Source: Pyrocephalus nanus (Eukaryota; Chordata; Aves; Passeriformes; Tyrannidae). Taken from it: a stretch of 64,000 bases of DNA. The translations under genes and the position numbers were made by a program. How positions within the stretch are numbered: position 1 is the first letter of the stretch; every line of letters begins with the position of its first letter. The notes beneath the pieces are model-generated. The model did no database searches. It saw only the letters and a list, made by a program, of their open reading frames with translations, and was not told where the DNA came from. Below are positions 44,581 through 56,900 of this stretch, piece after piece. Where the stretch lies: NCBI GenBank assembly GCA_038380795.1, contig CM076270.1, forward strand, positions 7,749,001 to 7,813,000, written 5' to 3'.

Positions 44581-47500
44581 GCTTTGGGTACAATTCAGAG
44601 CCCACAAGCACAGGCAGAGCAAGACAAAATAATTAACTGCTACGGAATTGTAGGAGAGCTGGTGAGAAAAATTAGTGTTCCCAAGCAGTGAAGTTTCTTA
44701 CCTTGAGGAATATGGGTGACAAGGAGAAGCAGGGTATCAGACACAGCTGATAGCTTCCCTCCTGTATTTTCATTTGCGTGAAATGGCTCAGTTTCATATT
44801 ACTGCATTAAACAGCGCAGATGATGCCATTTTGAAGAAGCATTATGTCCTTCATACCCTTCTCACATACCTCTGCTCCACATAGCTTGGCTGAAAGTACA
44901 CATCATTTGGAGTCATGATTGGATGTTCTGATGTAGTTTAACTGGTTTATAGCAAGGAACACCCTTCTCTGGGCATCAGGGCCACCCTTGAATCTGTCAT
45001 GTAGGGTGACCCAGTGCAAGTTCAGTGTTTGGCAGTGCAGGAGAATTGTTTCTCAGAAAAGGCACTAATCTCTCAACAGTTTAAATTCACTTGGGTTTAT
45101 GACCAGATCCCTCAGAGCAGAGAATTTATTGTTTGTGCTGTAGTATCTCTCCTCTGCCTGACCAAGCTGAGGTCTCATGCTATATAATGTAAAAATGATA
45201 ACTGGACATGCTCTAAGATCTTATAACTTTTACTGGAGATGTTGTGTCTGATGTTGGTAAGAGCAGAGAGATGCTTATGTCCTGTTGTCAATCTCTGATT
45301 CCTAAACATCACAGTAAATGATAATATAAAGAATGAAAGAGAAATGTAGCCTCAGGTATGTTCTCTTAAGGCTTTAAAAGGTTGGTGAGGGCCAGGAGAA
45401 CTCCTCTGGCAATCATAGTTTTCAAGGTGCACTTTAGGTAAGAGACTGTGAAGTGCACATTTCAGCACTTAAACTAAGACAAATTTGCCCAATATAAGGA
45501 AAATAAGATAGTTTACATATTAAAATTAGCAGACTCAGTAAAACTGAGGCTTACCTGGGATTTGGAGGCATGTTTTGATTTAAATTTCTTGGGTACGAGT
45601 CTCAGTGCATGATTGGGTATTGTGAAATGGTAAACTCTGAACTCAGTGAAAAAGACTTGTTGAGTTTTGCTTATTAGAGTACTACAGAAGTGATTTGCCA
45701 CTCTGCAATATGTTCTTCTGTATTCCTTGATGTTTCCTAATGCTTTTGATATGTGCTCCTGACTTCTCCATCAGGCCCTGCAGAATTTTGCATGCATTCA
45801 GTTTTTTGCCTTTTTTCAACTAGGGAAAGTCAACCTGCTCTACTATTTGCAGCCTCCCCTTCCCCACTTACCCTGTTTTTTCCTCTAGATTTTTATGTTA
45901 TATACATAAGCACATCACTGTTCTCAAAGTATGGTATCATAAGATCAGTATTGATTTAAAACAATTCTCTTTTAACTCATAATCCCTAGCAGGTGTATTG
46001 CATGGTACTGTGACATACCCATGAAAACTTGTATTTTTCTGGAGGTTTTGTCTTCTAGAGCTGGTACAACCCTTGCCAGCCCTTCAGCACAGTATTGAGC
46101 CCTGTTGTATGTGGTAGCTGTAGAGATGGTTGCTCTCTTCTTACTTTTTGAAAATCTGGCCAACTCCAGTGCACACAAACTCCAAGCTGCCTCGATGCTT
46201 AGGCTGCTGAAGGGAGCTCATGGGATAAGTTATGCCAATTTGACTACAGATTGCTTCAGAGCAGCTGCAAAACCTGCACTGGCTGTGACTCAGAAGATTT
46301 TTCTGCTTTAAGGCACTTGCATCCCATTACTTGCAGTGAGGGTTTCCTCTTTTTTTTGAAACCATGCAGAAGACTGGCCTCACTAAAAACTATATCGGAG
46401 TAATTTCCTCATTTCTCCTTGCAACACAAGTCCCTGTGCAGTTTCCCTGGCACTGTAGGCCTCTCCTGCTGGAGAGGGGTCAGGTTTGCAAAGTAGGAAT
46501 AAGCATCTTGGAGCTAAATTGACCTTATACACAGACAAAGGTTGGCCATTGTCGGCCTGGAGCTTCTCTGACCTTCCTGGCTTTTTATATGCCGGCCCAC
46601 ATGTGCTGACACAGATTTCCCAGCTCTGGTACTAAGTTGCTGCTCACAGAATAAGAATAATAGAAAAATGCTAAGCATTTTGCTTGATTTAAATTTTGCA
46701 GAAAACCAAAGTGGAATGAACTTTGGCTTCTGTTCAGCTGCAATCTAGATATGAATTAACAGTCACTTCAGACTTAAATTAGACGATTCAACCATTGAAT
46801 GTCATTCAGCAGCACACCAAAATAAATCCAGATGACATTTATGACATATTTCATTGTTTCTATAATGTAAGTACTACAAAAGGTGTAAATCACAGCACAA
46901 TACTTTATTGCATTTCTTTTTGAAACACTGTCCGTGAATAAATTTAGACTGGAAATTAGAAGATTTGTTACTATCAAGGTGAGAAATGTGTGCTGATGTT
47001 GCTGAGATGGCACTGGATTGCAACTGCCCATGCTGGACTGGAGCTCGTAATTCAGTTCCACTCCATGCTGATGCTCCTTGGTACACAAGGATGGGTTATT
47101 TAAAACATGCATCAGAGCCAAATGTTTTTGGCTCCCTCTTGGACTGCTTTTGTTCTGGAATCATCAATGGACTTAAAAAAATTAGAACACTTAAATGAAG
47201 TATTTAAAAATCTAAATTTTAAAATTTGGTTAGTGGTCTAAGAAAATGTGAGTGCTGGTGATAGACTCCTTTATTTGAATACCTCTTCTGTGTCAAGTAT
47301 ATTGAAAACCCCAGACACACCTTTCTCAAAAAGGAGGGAAAAAAAAAAGGAGAAAGAATAGAGGAATTGAGATATTCCCCAGTGCAATCACACAGCTGAA
47401 AGACACAAGATATGAGATGCATTTACTAATTAGACTGCAAATTTTCCCTGCCCTCTCAACTGAAAGAATACATAATGTATTAATTCATGTAGTGCCCATG

Positions 47501-47889
47501 GCAGATCTAAAAAAGTACCTGTGATGTGCTGTCACTGGGCAAACTGCTTTCTGCTACTGCTGCCCTCTTCAGTCTGGGGCTGTTAGGGAATTGAGATATT
47601 AAGTGGATGGGACACTTAGTCATGAACAGCACTGGGCCATAAGCTGCCCTTCCTGGCAGACTGTCCCTGCTCCTCATGAAAAGGTCTTTCACACTGTTGA
47701 TACTCCCAAGATGACAGTAGCACTAGATTTACACGCTATCACTGATGCAGCAGGGCCAGTAAAGGAAGGAAAACTTCAGGGAGTCATCCACATCAAAAGT
47801 ACCAAAGTCAAGCTGAAAACACAAGAAAAAAAGTGTATTTAAACATGATGGACTACAGGAAACGCATATGCAACAGATAAAATAAGATC
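44581..47889. other. Gene-free sequence
   Basis: Unique sequence. A very well-formed acceptor-like pyrimidine tract ends in CCTCTAG near 45888, but the following interval is short and has only a weak donor. The stretch at about 46540-46650 keeps three CpGs and looks slightly element-like. Minus-strand frames at 46774-47121 (115 codons) are unrecognised. Confidence 0.5.
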
Positions 47890-48300
47890 TCAATGACTGA
47901 AGGTTTTACAGAGTAATTTTAAGGATGAACTGTTCCTAAACAATTTTTCCAGGGTATTAAGCACTAACAGCATCAGGCATGCATGTCTTGTTCCACTCTT
48001 TCTTTTTTTTTTTTTCCTTGAACAAACAAGTTGAATGTGGCCAGTACAAGAAAAGAGCCCACTCCCCACTTCTGTGTGCACGTTCCTTTGTCCTCTTTCC
48101 AATATCCCCCAGTAATGATGGAGCTCAGGATCGTGTTCTGCTCTAATGTCTTTCTTGTAAGATTCGGAGGGTAGTGCCGTCGTGACCTTCGGGAGCAGTT
48201 TTTTCCATTTGGAAGAAGGCGGGGGAGAGAGCATTGAATTTGAGATTGACTTTGCTCCTTTTAGCATGTGGAAATTCAAAGGAAGCTCCTTGATTCACCA
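47890..48300. other. Gene-free sequence with a small CpG cluster
   Basis: Five CpGs fall within about 70 bases at 48164-48231, unusual for this window. A minus-strand frame of 129 codons (47890-48279) covers the area; part of it is the lysine-rich translation of the T13 run at 48003-48015, and it matches no family I know. It may be an eroded copy of something or a conserved element; the sequence alone does not decide. Confidence 0.4.
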
Positions 48301-51300
48301 ACAATGGCTGCATCTCCAGCCTTAGAGAATGCAAAGGCATCAGTAGGAGCAGACTGATGAAGTTAATACCCTCAGACTGCATTTGTGAATGTGACCAGAG
48401 TCCAGTATGTTGTATACTATAGAAAAATGCTGATGTTATTCCTTGCAGAGAATTTTTACCTGAGGATTAAAGAAATGAGGAGCTTGAGAGTTTTAGACAT
48501 AATGTTATGTCCACAGTTTCTTGTTGGGGCACTTATGGGCTCTACAAATGTGGTGTGTGTTTTGGAGACTTCCAAGGAACACATCCAGCTAAAGGCCAAA
48601 ATGCAGATTAGAACCATCTACAGAGATTTTAAAGAGGGTGGTTTTCGTTGTTACCTTCCCTGCAAGGGGCCAGTCTATTCAACTCAAGTTCTGGGATGTG
48701 AGGTGAACAGTTACTCAGTGTGAGCTTTATTTTCAGTGAAGGTCAGATTGACTATATGAGTAGAAAGTCTTTTGGTGAGCAGCACTGGACAACCATTGGG
48801 TTCTTTGAATCCTTGAATGTTCCTTGAGTGCATCTTTTGATCTGAGCTGGCCAGTCCTTTCTGTCTGGGCTTCAAATTTAGCTACACTGATCCCAGGGCA
48901 AAGGATTGCCCAACAAATATTTCAGCAAGACTTGACACTAGCTATCTTTCTTTAAGTTTTGTAGAGACAACTGAGTGCATCACTCACTTAGAGGTGGCAT
49001 TTCTGCATCAAGCTGGAGTTTCATGGGCACCATCAAGGGAGGAAGAGGTTATGTTCCTGCACATGCTTCCTCCTGATAAAATGGTGCTTTCACCATTTAA
49101 TTTTTGTGATGAGGAAGCTTTCTCCATGGTACACCTGCTACAAACTGAATTTTTGGCTCTGCAGGAGCATGTAAACTTTGTGGTAAACCACTAGCAGGAA
49201 ATCAAATCTGATAAAGGTATATGTTTATTGTGAAAAAGGCATCCATAACTGAAGAGGTGTTCTACTGTATTGGGAAAAGTTTTGGTCGTTGGGAACACTT
49301 AATGCAGACTTAGGAACAAATATACATCCAAATTGTCATGCATGTTTTCTGTCTTAAGGCTGTTGTACTGTATAAATATTAAACACTGATAACTTCCAGT
49401 TATTCATCCCATTACTTTTGTGCTACCCTTGGCTGGGCAGAGCAAGTGGTTGGTACTGCAGGAACAAACCCACATATCTATAGTGAGGGCACAAGTAGAT
49501 AGTACTTTGAGCCAGTGGACATTAATTTACTTCTAAAACTGACAGAGAAAAATTTATAGGGAGCTGTTAAAAGGTCTGTTAAAAAGGTTTTAATTTAGTT
49601 ATATTTGAGAATCAATTAATGAAGTTGGCCCTCTTCTGATTGCTGGTTTGAGTATAGTCACAGGAATGTGTGGATGTTTGTGTATCCAGAGAGCACCTAC
49701 AACTGGGTGAGCATGAGTTAACAGTGTGGTGGAATTCAGGTTGCTGGTAAAAGGAATTATTTTATCAATAAGATCCAACTTCGTTACAGTTGCTGCTGAT
49801 GAAACTCAAAATGCAATTTAGCACCTCAGGTTGCTGTATCCATTCTAGTACAAAATTACTTTCTCTTGCTATCAGTAAATTACAACTATTTGAGTTTAGC
49901 CCCAGAAAGAGTCTTTTATTGTGCTTCTTATTGCTTATGAAATCTCTTTCAACTGTGTTGTTTTCTTGTTGGACAGAGGATCTGAACTTATCCCTTTATT
50001 TTAAGGTAAAGAACAGGTTAGTTACTTGCATTCCTCCCTTACACCTGTGTAGCTGCAGAGGGAAAGGAATGCATTTTGCTGTGTGTCTACACATAAATAT
50101 ATGAAGAGTTCTTTTTAAGAATATATTAATTAATACCTACTAATAGGTCATCTTTGATACCTGAAGTCTAAGCTGGAAATGGAGCATGTTCCAACACTTC
50201 CAAGTATGTTCTTGCAGTCATCTTCTATTACCCATTTAATATTGTTTGCAAGAGATGAAAATAAGACATTCACAGAAGACTCTCTGGAGGCTTTGTGCTG
50301 TCATCATAAAAAGCAAATCTTGAGCTTCCTAATGAGTCCAAGTTATTTGTAACTTAAATTGAAATAACTACTTTGCTTAGCAATTAATAATAGGAGAATC
50401 TTTACCGAGACTCAGGTGATATTACTTAGACATATAATCAGCACAAAGCTTCTGAGTTATCTGGTTTTATTTCCATTGAATTTTAGGCCATGTAAATGTT
50501 AATTCTTTCAATCAAGAACATGATGTGTATGTATTATACATGAATGTGCTGGGGTTCAGAATTATCCTCCATATGGATAATCTTCTTCTGAAATGATGAT
50601 AATTTAATAAGTAGTTCACATAAAAAATAAATGGCCTTACTTCAAAGCACTATGCAAGGCCAGGAAAACTGGAAAAATTCAAACAATGCAGTGAAGCAGT
50701 GTTTTTCTTGTTTGTGAATCTCCACTGAGAATATGGAGACTTGTGTACCTAGAAATAAAGGACAGTGCAAGTACCTTATGAGGTTTTGGGTTAGGATACA
50801 CTAACTGGCTTTGTAATCTTCATCTTTAATCTGTGCTGCAAAATCTGTATGACTCTCTGCATGTTGAAAGAGAATTTGTTTTTAAGATGTTTGAGAACTT
50901 TGAAAAAATGAGTGTGTTTTTCAAATTCCTTCACCTGCAGAGTCATGTGTGTTGCTTGCTGTAGCCTAAGTGAGGAAGTCTCAGGATTCATTTGTTTAAG
51001 CTCTTTGTAAGCAGCTTAGAATAGCTATTGTAGAGGTGAAAATATTGTAGCTTTAAATCTCAGCTTCCCACAGTCTGCCAGGTCTGGGAGCCAACTCTGT
51101 GGTCCCACTGGGAGAGGGAATCTCCCATTTCTGGTAGCATACTGTTCCAACTTCTTGCCTTTTAGTGATACTACTTCCAAATGAAGAAATCGTTTCTGAA
51201 ATGGGGATTAAGAGTTGCCAGGAAAGCTGCTGAAGGCAGGTTTAATTCTTGCAAAAAAAGTGATGTTTGGAAGGAACCCCTTTCTCACCACTGCCACCAT

Positions 51301-54300
51301 TTCTGAGACAATTTTTTTTTGCCTTTTTAGCCTCACTCTGTTGGGGAAGATGTTCAGGAAATTTACATACTAATAGTGGTCTTCAGGAACATAAATCAGT
51401 AAACACAGGACCCATAAGCAGTCAAAGATGTATCATAATAGTTCCACAAAGTGTCTTATAAATCTGCAGCTTAACAAAGATGTATTGTCTTATTTGCACC
51501 AGGTATTTACAGTATCAATGTACTAATTCTGTGCTGGTATATAGTTAGTTCCTGCTGTTAAAGTTGCTATTTATTCTTCTCGTTATGCTTATTGCACTTA
51601 AAGCCACATATCAAGCTGTGTGCATCTCAAAATCAAATGGTAATTCATTGCACACAAATCCCCTAGGGAGGGGTCTGTATTTTGGGCAACAGAAGCATGA
51701 AGTCTCTACAAGCTCAGACTCTTATCCACACACACACATGAGCCATGTTCTCCCTTTAGCTCACGGAGATCTAACTGCTGCTGTGTCAATTTTTTTCCTT
51801 GAAAGTTTAGAATTTTTAAAAATTAGATTTGGCTTTTTAAGGTCCAGGGATCAGGTTCTAAAATGTAAGTGCTGTGAATCTTCTGACTCATAGGAATATC
51901 TAGATCTTAACTATGGAGATTTTATTTTCTCTTTATTTATAAATCTGTTTCTCTACTGGTGAAGACTTATTGAGTGGGTTTTTTTAACACTAGATAAGGT
52001 TAAGCTACTAATTTTGTTTTTAAATGTGAGCTTTAGTAAAATAAAGCGATAGGATTGTTTGGTCTTTTAGTCATTCATACCCAGGCCATGATGCCTCGGT
52101 GTGGTCAGCATTAGCCAAATTCTGCTCTAACTGAAGTCAGTGATTGTTTTCTTTGGGTGAAATATTAAGTGAAATACTAGGTGTTTTTAAAAATGTTATC
52201 CTTTAATCTTCTTCTTTCCTTAGCTTTTAATATATGCTTTTGGCTCTCATAATGGCTTGTTTCTGAGGGCAAATGTCAGGTGGCACGAGGATTACCTTGT
52301 TTTGCTCTGTTGGAATGTAGTCAGAAAGCTCAAGTTATCAGATTAGGGATTGCTGTTGCAATTAATATTGTGTAGTGCATCTATCATCAGCCTGCACAAA
52401 GCCTGATGCTGTGGACAGAGATCCTTTTCTAGGTCTGGCCCTGTGAGGGAAAAGAGCTTTTCATCTGCAACTGCTCCTCCCTCTGGCAGGACTCATGGGG
52501 TGATTCTGTACATCATCCTCAAGACATCTCCTCTAGATTGAGCTGGGTTGGTGGGGACAGGTCCAGCAGATTTCTGCCTTCTGAGGATTGCTCTGAGAAG
52601 TGGGAGAGCTCCTGGGTGCTGCAGCACTGACTGGGCTGCAGGAACAGCAGCTCTAACAGGAATGATGACAAAGACCTGGAGGCAAACTGGTCATTGAAAA
52701 TCTCCATAATTATTTCTCTTTGCAGAGGACTCAGCTGTCTGTACCCAGAGACTTTTTCCTTCCATGAAATCTGATGAAAAGTTGACACCAGGACTTCTGA
52801 AGTTTGCTGGAAGTGGTCACTGGAGAGCTGGGGATGTGTGCATTAATCACAAGAACTGAATTCACTTTCTTAGCACTAACTATAATCAAGGTGGCCTCCT
52901 TCACATTTAAGAAAAACCAAATGTTTCCCTTTGGAACCATTTCCTCCTTTTCTTTCACCCCCAGCCTATTCCATGTGGCACAAAAAGGGAGCCATCAGGC
53001 CCCCACAGCAGCTGTTACCGCATAACTCCTAGGGTTGTGTCACGCAACCACTGAAGGGGTATGGAACTAAATCAACAAATTCTGATTTGTTGGTTCAACT
53101 GAGTACAAACTAGCTCAGGGAAAACCAAGTTGGAAATGGAGAGCAAATATATGTGAGAGGCAAGCCACAGCTTGCAGCAAAGAAAATGTTTGCAGAAAAC
53201 GCCGGCATTACAGGTTTATCTAAGGTGTGGTCTAGCTTAAGCTGCAGTAATTACCCAAGGTACCATAGCTGTGGCTGGAAAATGAAGTGCTTTATAAACT
53301 TAACCCATTCATGTCTTCTAAGACCAACCACAGTGTTATACCTAGGCCAAGCCAGGGCTTTTCCAGTGCAACTGAAAATCCCCAAGATCTCATCCTCGTT
53401 CATTTACCTGCCAAGACAGCTTTGAGGGTCTGCATTCTCAGTGTTACAAACAAGCAAACAGGATAACCAGCTCTTTTATTTTACTTTTTAGAGGTGGTTC
53501 TGTCAAGTATAGTCAAAGCAGTAAAATGAGGGAAATCCTTTGAATCCTTGTGGGGAAAACAGATTTTCTAGGTATATATGGGGTTGGGAATAGCTGTGTA
53601 AAAAAAATGCTGGATGAGTAAGATTAAATTTAAACTTGCTAAATTTTGGATGGAAGTGTCTGTTGAACTATCAGTGCAGAGGGTAGAAATACTGCTGTCT
53701 TGAGGAGAGCTGCAAAGAGCTTGCCTGATTTATTCTATCCTGAGGAAAGAGAAGACAGTATTCATGTTCAGGAGTATGACAAAATATTTAAGCAAATTTG
53801 AAGGGACACCTCAAAAGATGGCCAGGATCTGAAAGGGATTTGTTTATGAGGAAAGAAAAAACCCTGAGTAGGTGAAGTTTGACCAAAATGGACATTTGTG
53901 CATTTGAACACTTAAACTGTGAGTATAATAGATTGTCTATCATGGATGTATTCCCAGGAACTGGCTGGAAAGGAGGATGCTAAAATTTATGTTCCAAAGT
54001 CTTTCATTCACAGACATACAGAGAAATAGCTTTTAAAGAAGAGAGTTCACCTAACTTAATATCCTTTATAAACTCTTGCAAATGATCTGAGACCAATAAC
54101 TTCTCTTTTAATCAAAACATTGCATGTGGTATTTTGACCTATAAAATCAGAGATGAGTCTACGGCTTCCCATGCTGACATGCTCCAACATTTAACATTCT
54201 AGAATAGCTCTTGAGGGCGGTTGCCTGACTATGGGTAATTTTTTTCCCTGGCTAGAACTGGTATCTTTAGTCTAATTCAGATTTGTTTGGTTTTGACTTC

Positions 54301-55237
54301 CAGGGGATTAATCAGGATCTATAAGTTGGGATTAGGGAAGGGGGAAGAACTTTTTCTTGACTTATCAAACACAGTAATTTTTAATAAGTTTTCTGGTTTG
54401 CCAGAATGAAGACCAACTAGCTCTTGCATCTTCTGTTCTTGAAGGAAATTTGTTGCAAAGGAGGCTGTTCTGGCATGTTTTCATGTGTGCTACATTTATT
54501 TTTAAAATGTTTTCCAAAGATGCTTGGCAACAAGAGCTGAGACTGTCATTACTGTGAAGAATGGAAAAATAAAAGAACAGCTGGTGTGTTTGGTGTCCTG
54601 GGAGCTGTCACTCTTAGGATTCCCCCCCCTCAAAAGTAAAATCAAACTATGTATTTGTTCGTCTTTCATCATGTATAATAAATTATAAGAAGCTGAGAAA
54701 GAAGCCAAGCCAAATCCTGCAAAAAATCAGTTGAAAGCTGACAAATGCCCACTGGCTAAGTACATTCCTGGCAATACGGGAATCAAAGAAAGTAATAGGA
54801 CAGTCTTCATTAGGTTTATTACCCTAAATTACTTAGAGCCTTGTCCTTAGTTTGCATAGGCAGTTCTTGCTGCCCTCACTGAAAGGTGTACAACAGCCAG
54901 TCAGATGCACTAGATCAGCCTCAGGGCAAATGGCTTGCAGGAGTATTAAAAATGATTATTAAAGCTATATGCAGTGGAAGCTGGTCTGGCATCACAGCTG
55001 TGCTAACTGGTCCTGAAGAGGAAAAGAGCATAAAGATCTGGACTAAACTTCATGTGTTGCCTCTTGTGACATAGATTTTACCTTCTCTTCCCTGCAAGTG
55101 GGAGGGCTCTGTTTCTTCTCTGGCTTTCCTGGTTCCTTCTCCCAGGCTGTGTCACTTGTTCCCCAAGCATTTTCTCCGAATGTTATTCATTTATCTTTTT
55201 GTTTACTTTAAGAATAAGAATATGCTCTATATTTTCC
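48301..55237. other. Gene-free sequence
   Basis: Long unique stretch. A (CA)6 run lies at 51727-51738. At about 52110-52140 the words GCCAAATTCTGCTCTAACTG and AAGTCAGTG match the start of an old palindromic amniote repeat, but the rest does not follow. An acceptor-like T-rich tract ends in TTTTTAG near 51330. Open frames of up to 112 codons (48385-48723, 51564-51893, 49790-50104) have no recognisable domains. Confidence 0.5.
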
Positions 55238-55253
55238 CTTTTTTTTTTTTTTT
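55238..55253. repeat. Poly(T) tract, T16
   Basis: Sixteen T followed by CAG, acceptor-like in form, but the best downstream frame closes after about 13 codons and no good donor is present. Microsatellite. Confidence 0.93.
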
Positions 55254-56429
55254 CAGTCTTGATTTGATTTTTACAGCCTTGTGTTTTCCTGTATAGAAAG
55301 CTATAGGAGAGGCTTGTGTAGGAAAGGACTGCAGAACCACAGTGTTCACATATTGTTCCCAGTCAGTGTAAATCTTTCCCTGACATGAGTGGACTTGTGA
55401 TCAGACCTGCATGTCTTATTTTTCTAGTGATCCCTCTAGAGAACTGTGACTTCTGCTTTTTGAGACACTTTTTAGCTGATAATATGCCTTTCATAGAGAA
55501 AACATTTATTGTGGTGTTTGTTTGTTTGTAAAATGTACTTCAAAGCCTTTCCTTGTGCTAATTTATATGTTGTGACTTACTACATAGAATGTGTGAGGGA
55601 AGTTTGAAAATCCTAGATTTAAGAGAAATATATTATACATGAGTATTTTGAAGGAATGACCAGTTTTCACTTTGCTGGCCAGAATAGTGGTGTGACTATT
55701 CCTGAGAGAGTTTCCCATGTAGAAATAAAATCCACTTCACACTCATTTGTCTTGTCTCTCTGCCTCCATATCTGTCTTGAACTTGCTTTTCTAACATTTT
55801 TGTTTGTTGTTCAAATATTTGCAGTCCTTAAAAGAGCAGAGGAACTTCAAGCATTTTGAAAACATAGAAGGGCTCCTTAAACTCAATGAAAATTACTGAG
55901 ATATTGCTTTAAAGTGCCCTGCTTAAATAAATTAGAGAGTTCTACAACTCTTAAATGCCCAATAGAGATGCAAGAGGCACCTAAAATAATAGTCTAGGTC
56001 ACACTTAAATGAATCTCTCTTGAGGAACATAACAGTAATAAGATAAACTGACTGCACTAAAGCGCAAAAGTACAGATAATAATACAATACAGCTCCCCTA
56101 AATGAATTTCTTTTAGAGGAAGTGACCAGGTGACTGGAACATGAAAAAGGAAAAAAATTAAAATTTAATTTGTTGAAAGAATCAATTTTTCTGAGTATCA
56201 GAGCAAAATGTTACTAGCCTGACAGATAACTCTTCAGAAGCTGAAAGGCTTTCTAATGCATTTCCTTTCATATGGAAGCATTTTGTTGACTTCATATACA
56301 CAGTAATATGAATTTAGTTGCTGCAGGTAGAGACTAAAAAAGCACTAGTTTAGAGTGCTGGTCTTTTCTTTTGCTGTAACCTCTAAATCCAGGATTTAAC
56401 CCCAGAGAGTGTCAGAATATTGTTGCAAT
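55254..56429. other. Gene-free sequence
   Basis: AT-rich unique sequence with a (GTTT)n-like stretch near 55517-55530. No gene or repeat recognised. Confidence 0.55.
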
Positions 56430-56900
56430 CGGATTTTTGTCAACAGGCCCTGCACAAACTGAGTTTGGTGGGTTCGTCAAGGTTATGTAACAGCAAACAT
56501 TTGGAAAAATTGGGCACAATTGTCAGCCTTTGCTCTGAAAGGGCACGGGATTAAATGAGCATAAAAATTTAATTGTCCTCTCACCCTGAATAAGGCTGGG
56601 GCTTCCCATATTAGGGTCGGGCTGGCTAGTTGAGCAGCAATTTTTATCTGGCCCCTGGATAAATAGATGCATTCAGCCTTCTCGGTCCTTCAACCTTCAT
56701 TAACACAGAAATTAATCACATAAATTAAACATATATATTTTGCTGGAAAAAGTTTTAACAAGCTGCATCCTCTACTGGATGAGAGAAAAGAATCAGGCAT
56801 GTGTATATATTTAGCCTGACAATGCCAAGATTTCCAGAATATGTTTAGGTTTCTGTCCTTAATTTTCAAGGAGCAGATTGGCAGCTGGTGTAAATTGTCT
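56430..56900. promoter_or_regulatory. Candidate conserved non-coding element
   Basis: Balanced, homopolymer-free stretch with kept CpGs (AATCGG, TTCGTC, CACGGG, GTCGGG), a TCAAGGTTATG word near 56477, GGATTAAATGAG near 56549 (a word also found in MIR SINEs), and homeodomain-like cores in TTAATCACATAAATTAAAC near 56711. The texture fits an ancient element, perhaps one that took in an old SINE core. That is inference. Confidence 0.27.

Noticed and set aside
45860..45960. Acceptor-like CCTCTAG with a 40-base interval to GTATGG
   Set aside because: Short interval, weak donor, and two of the three frames close quickly; such pairs are expected by chance.
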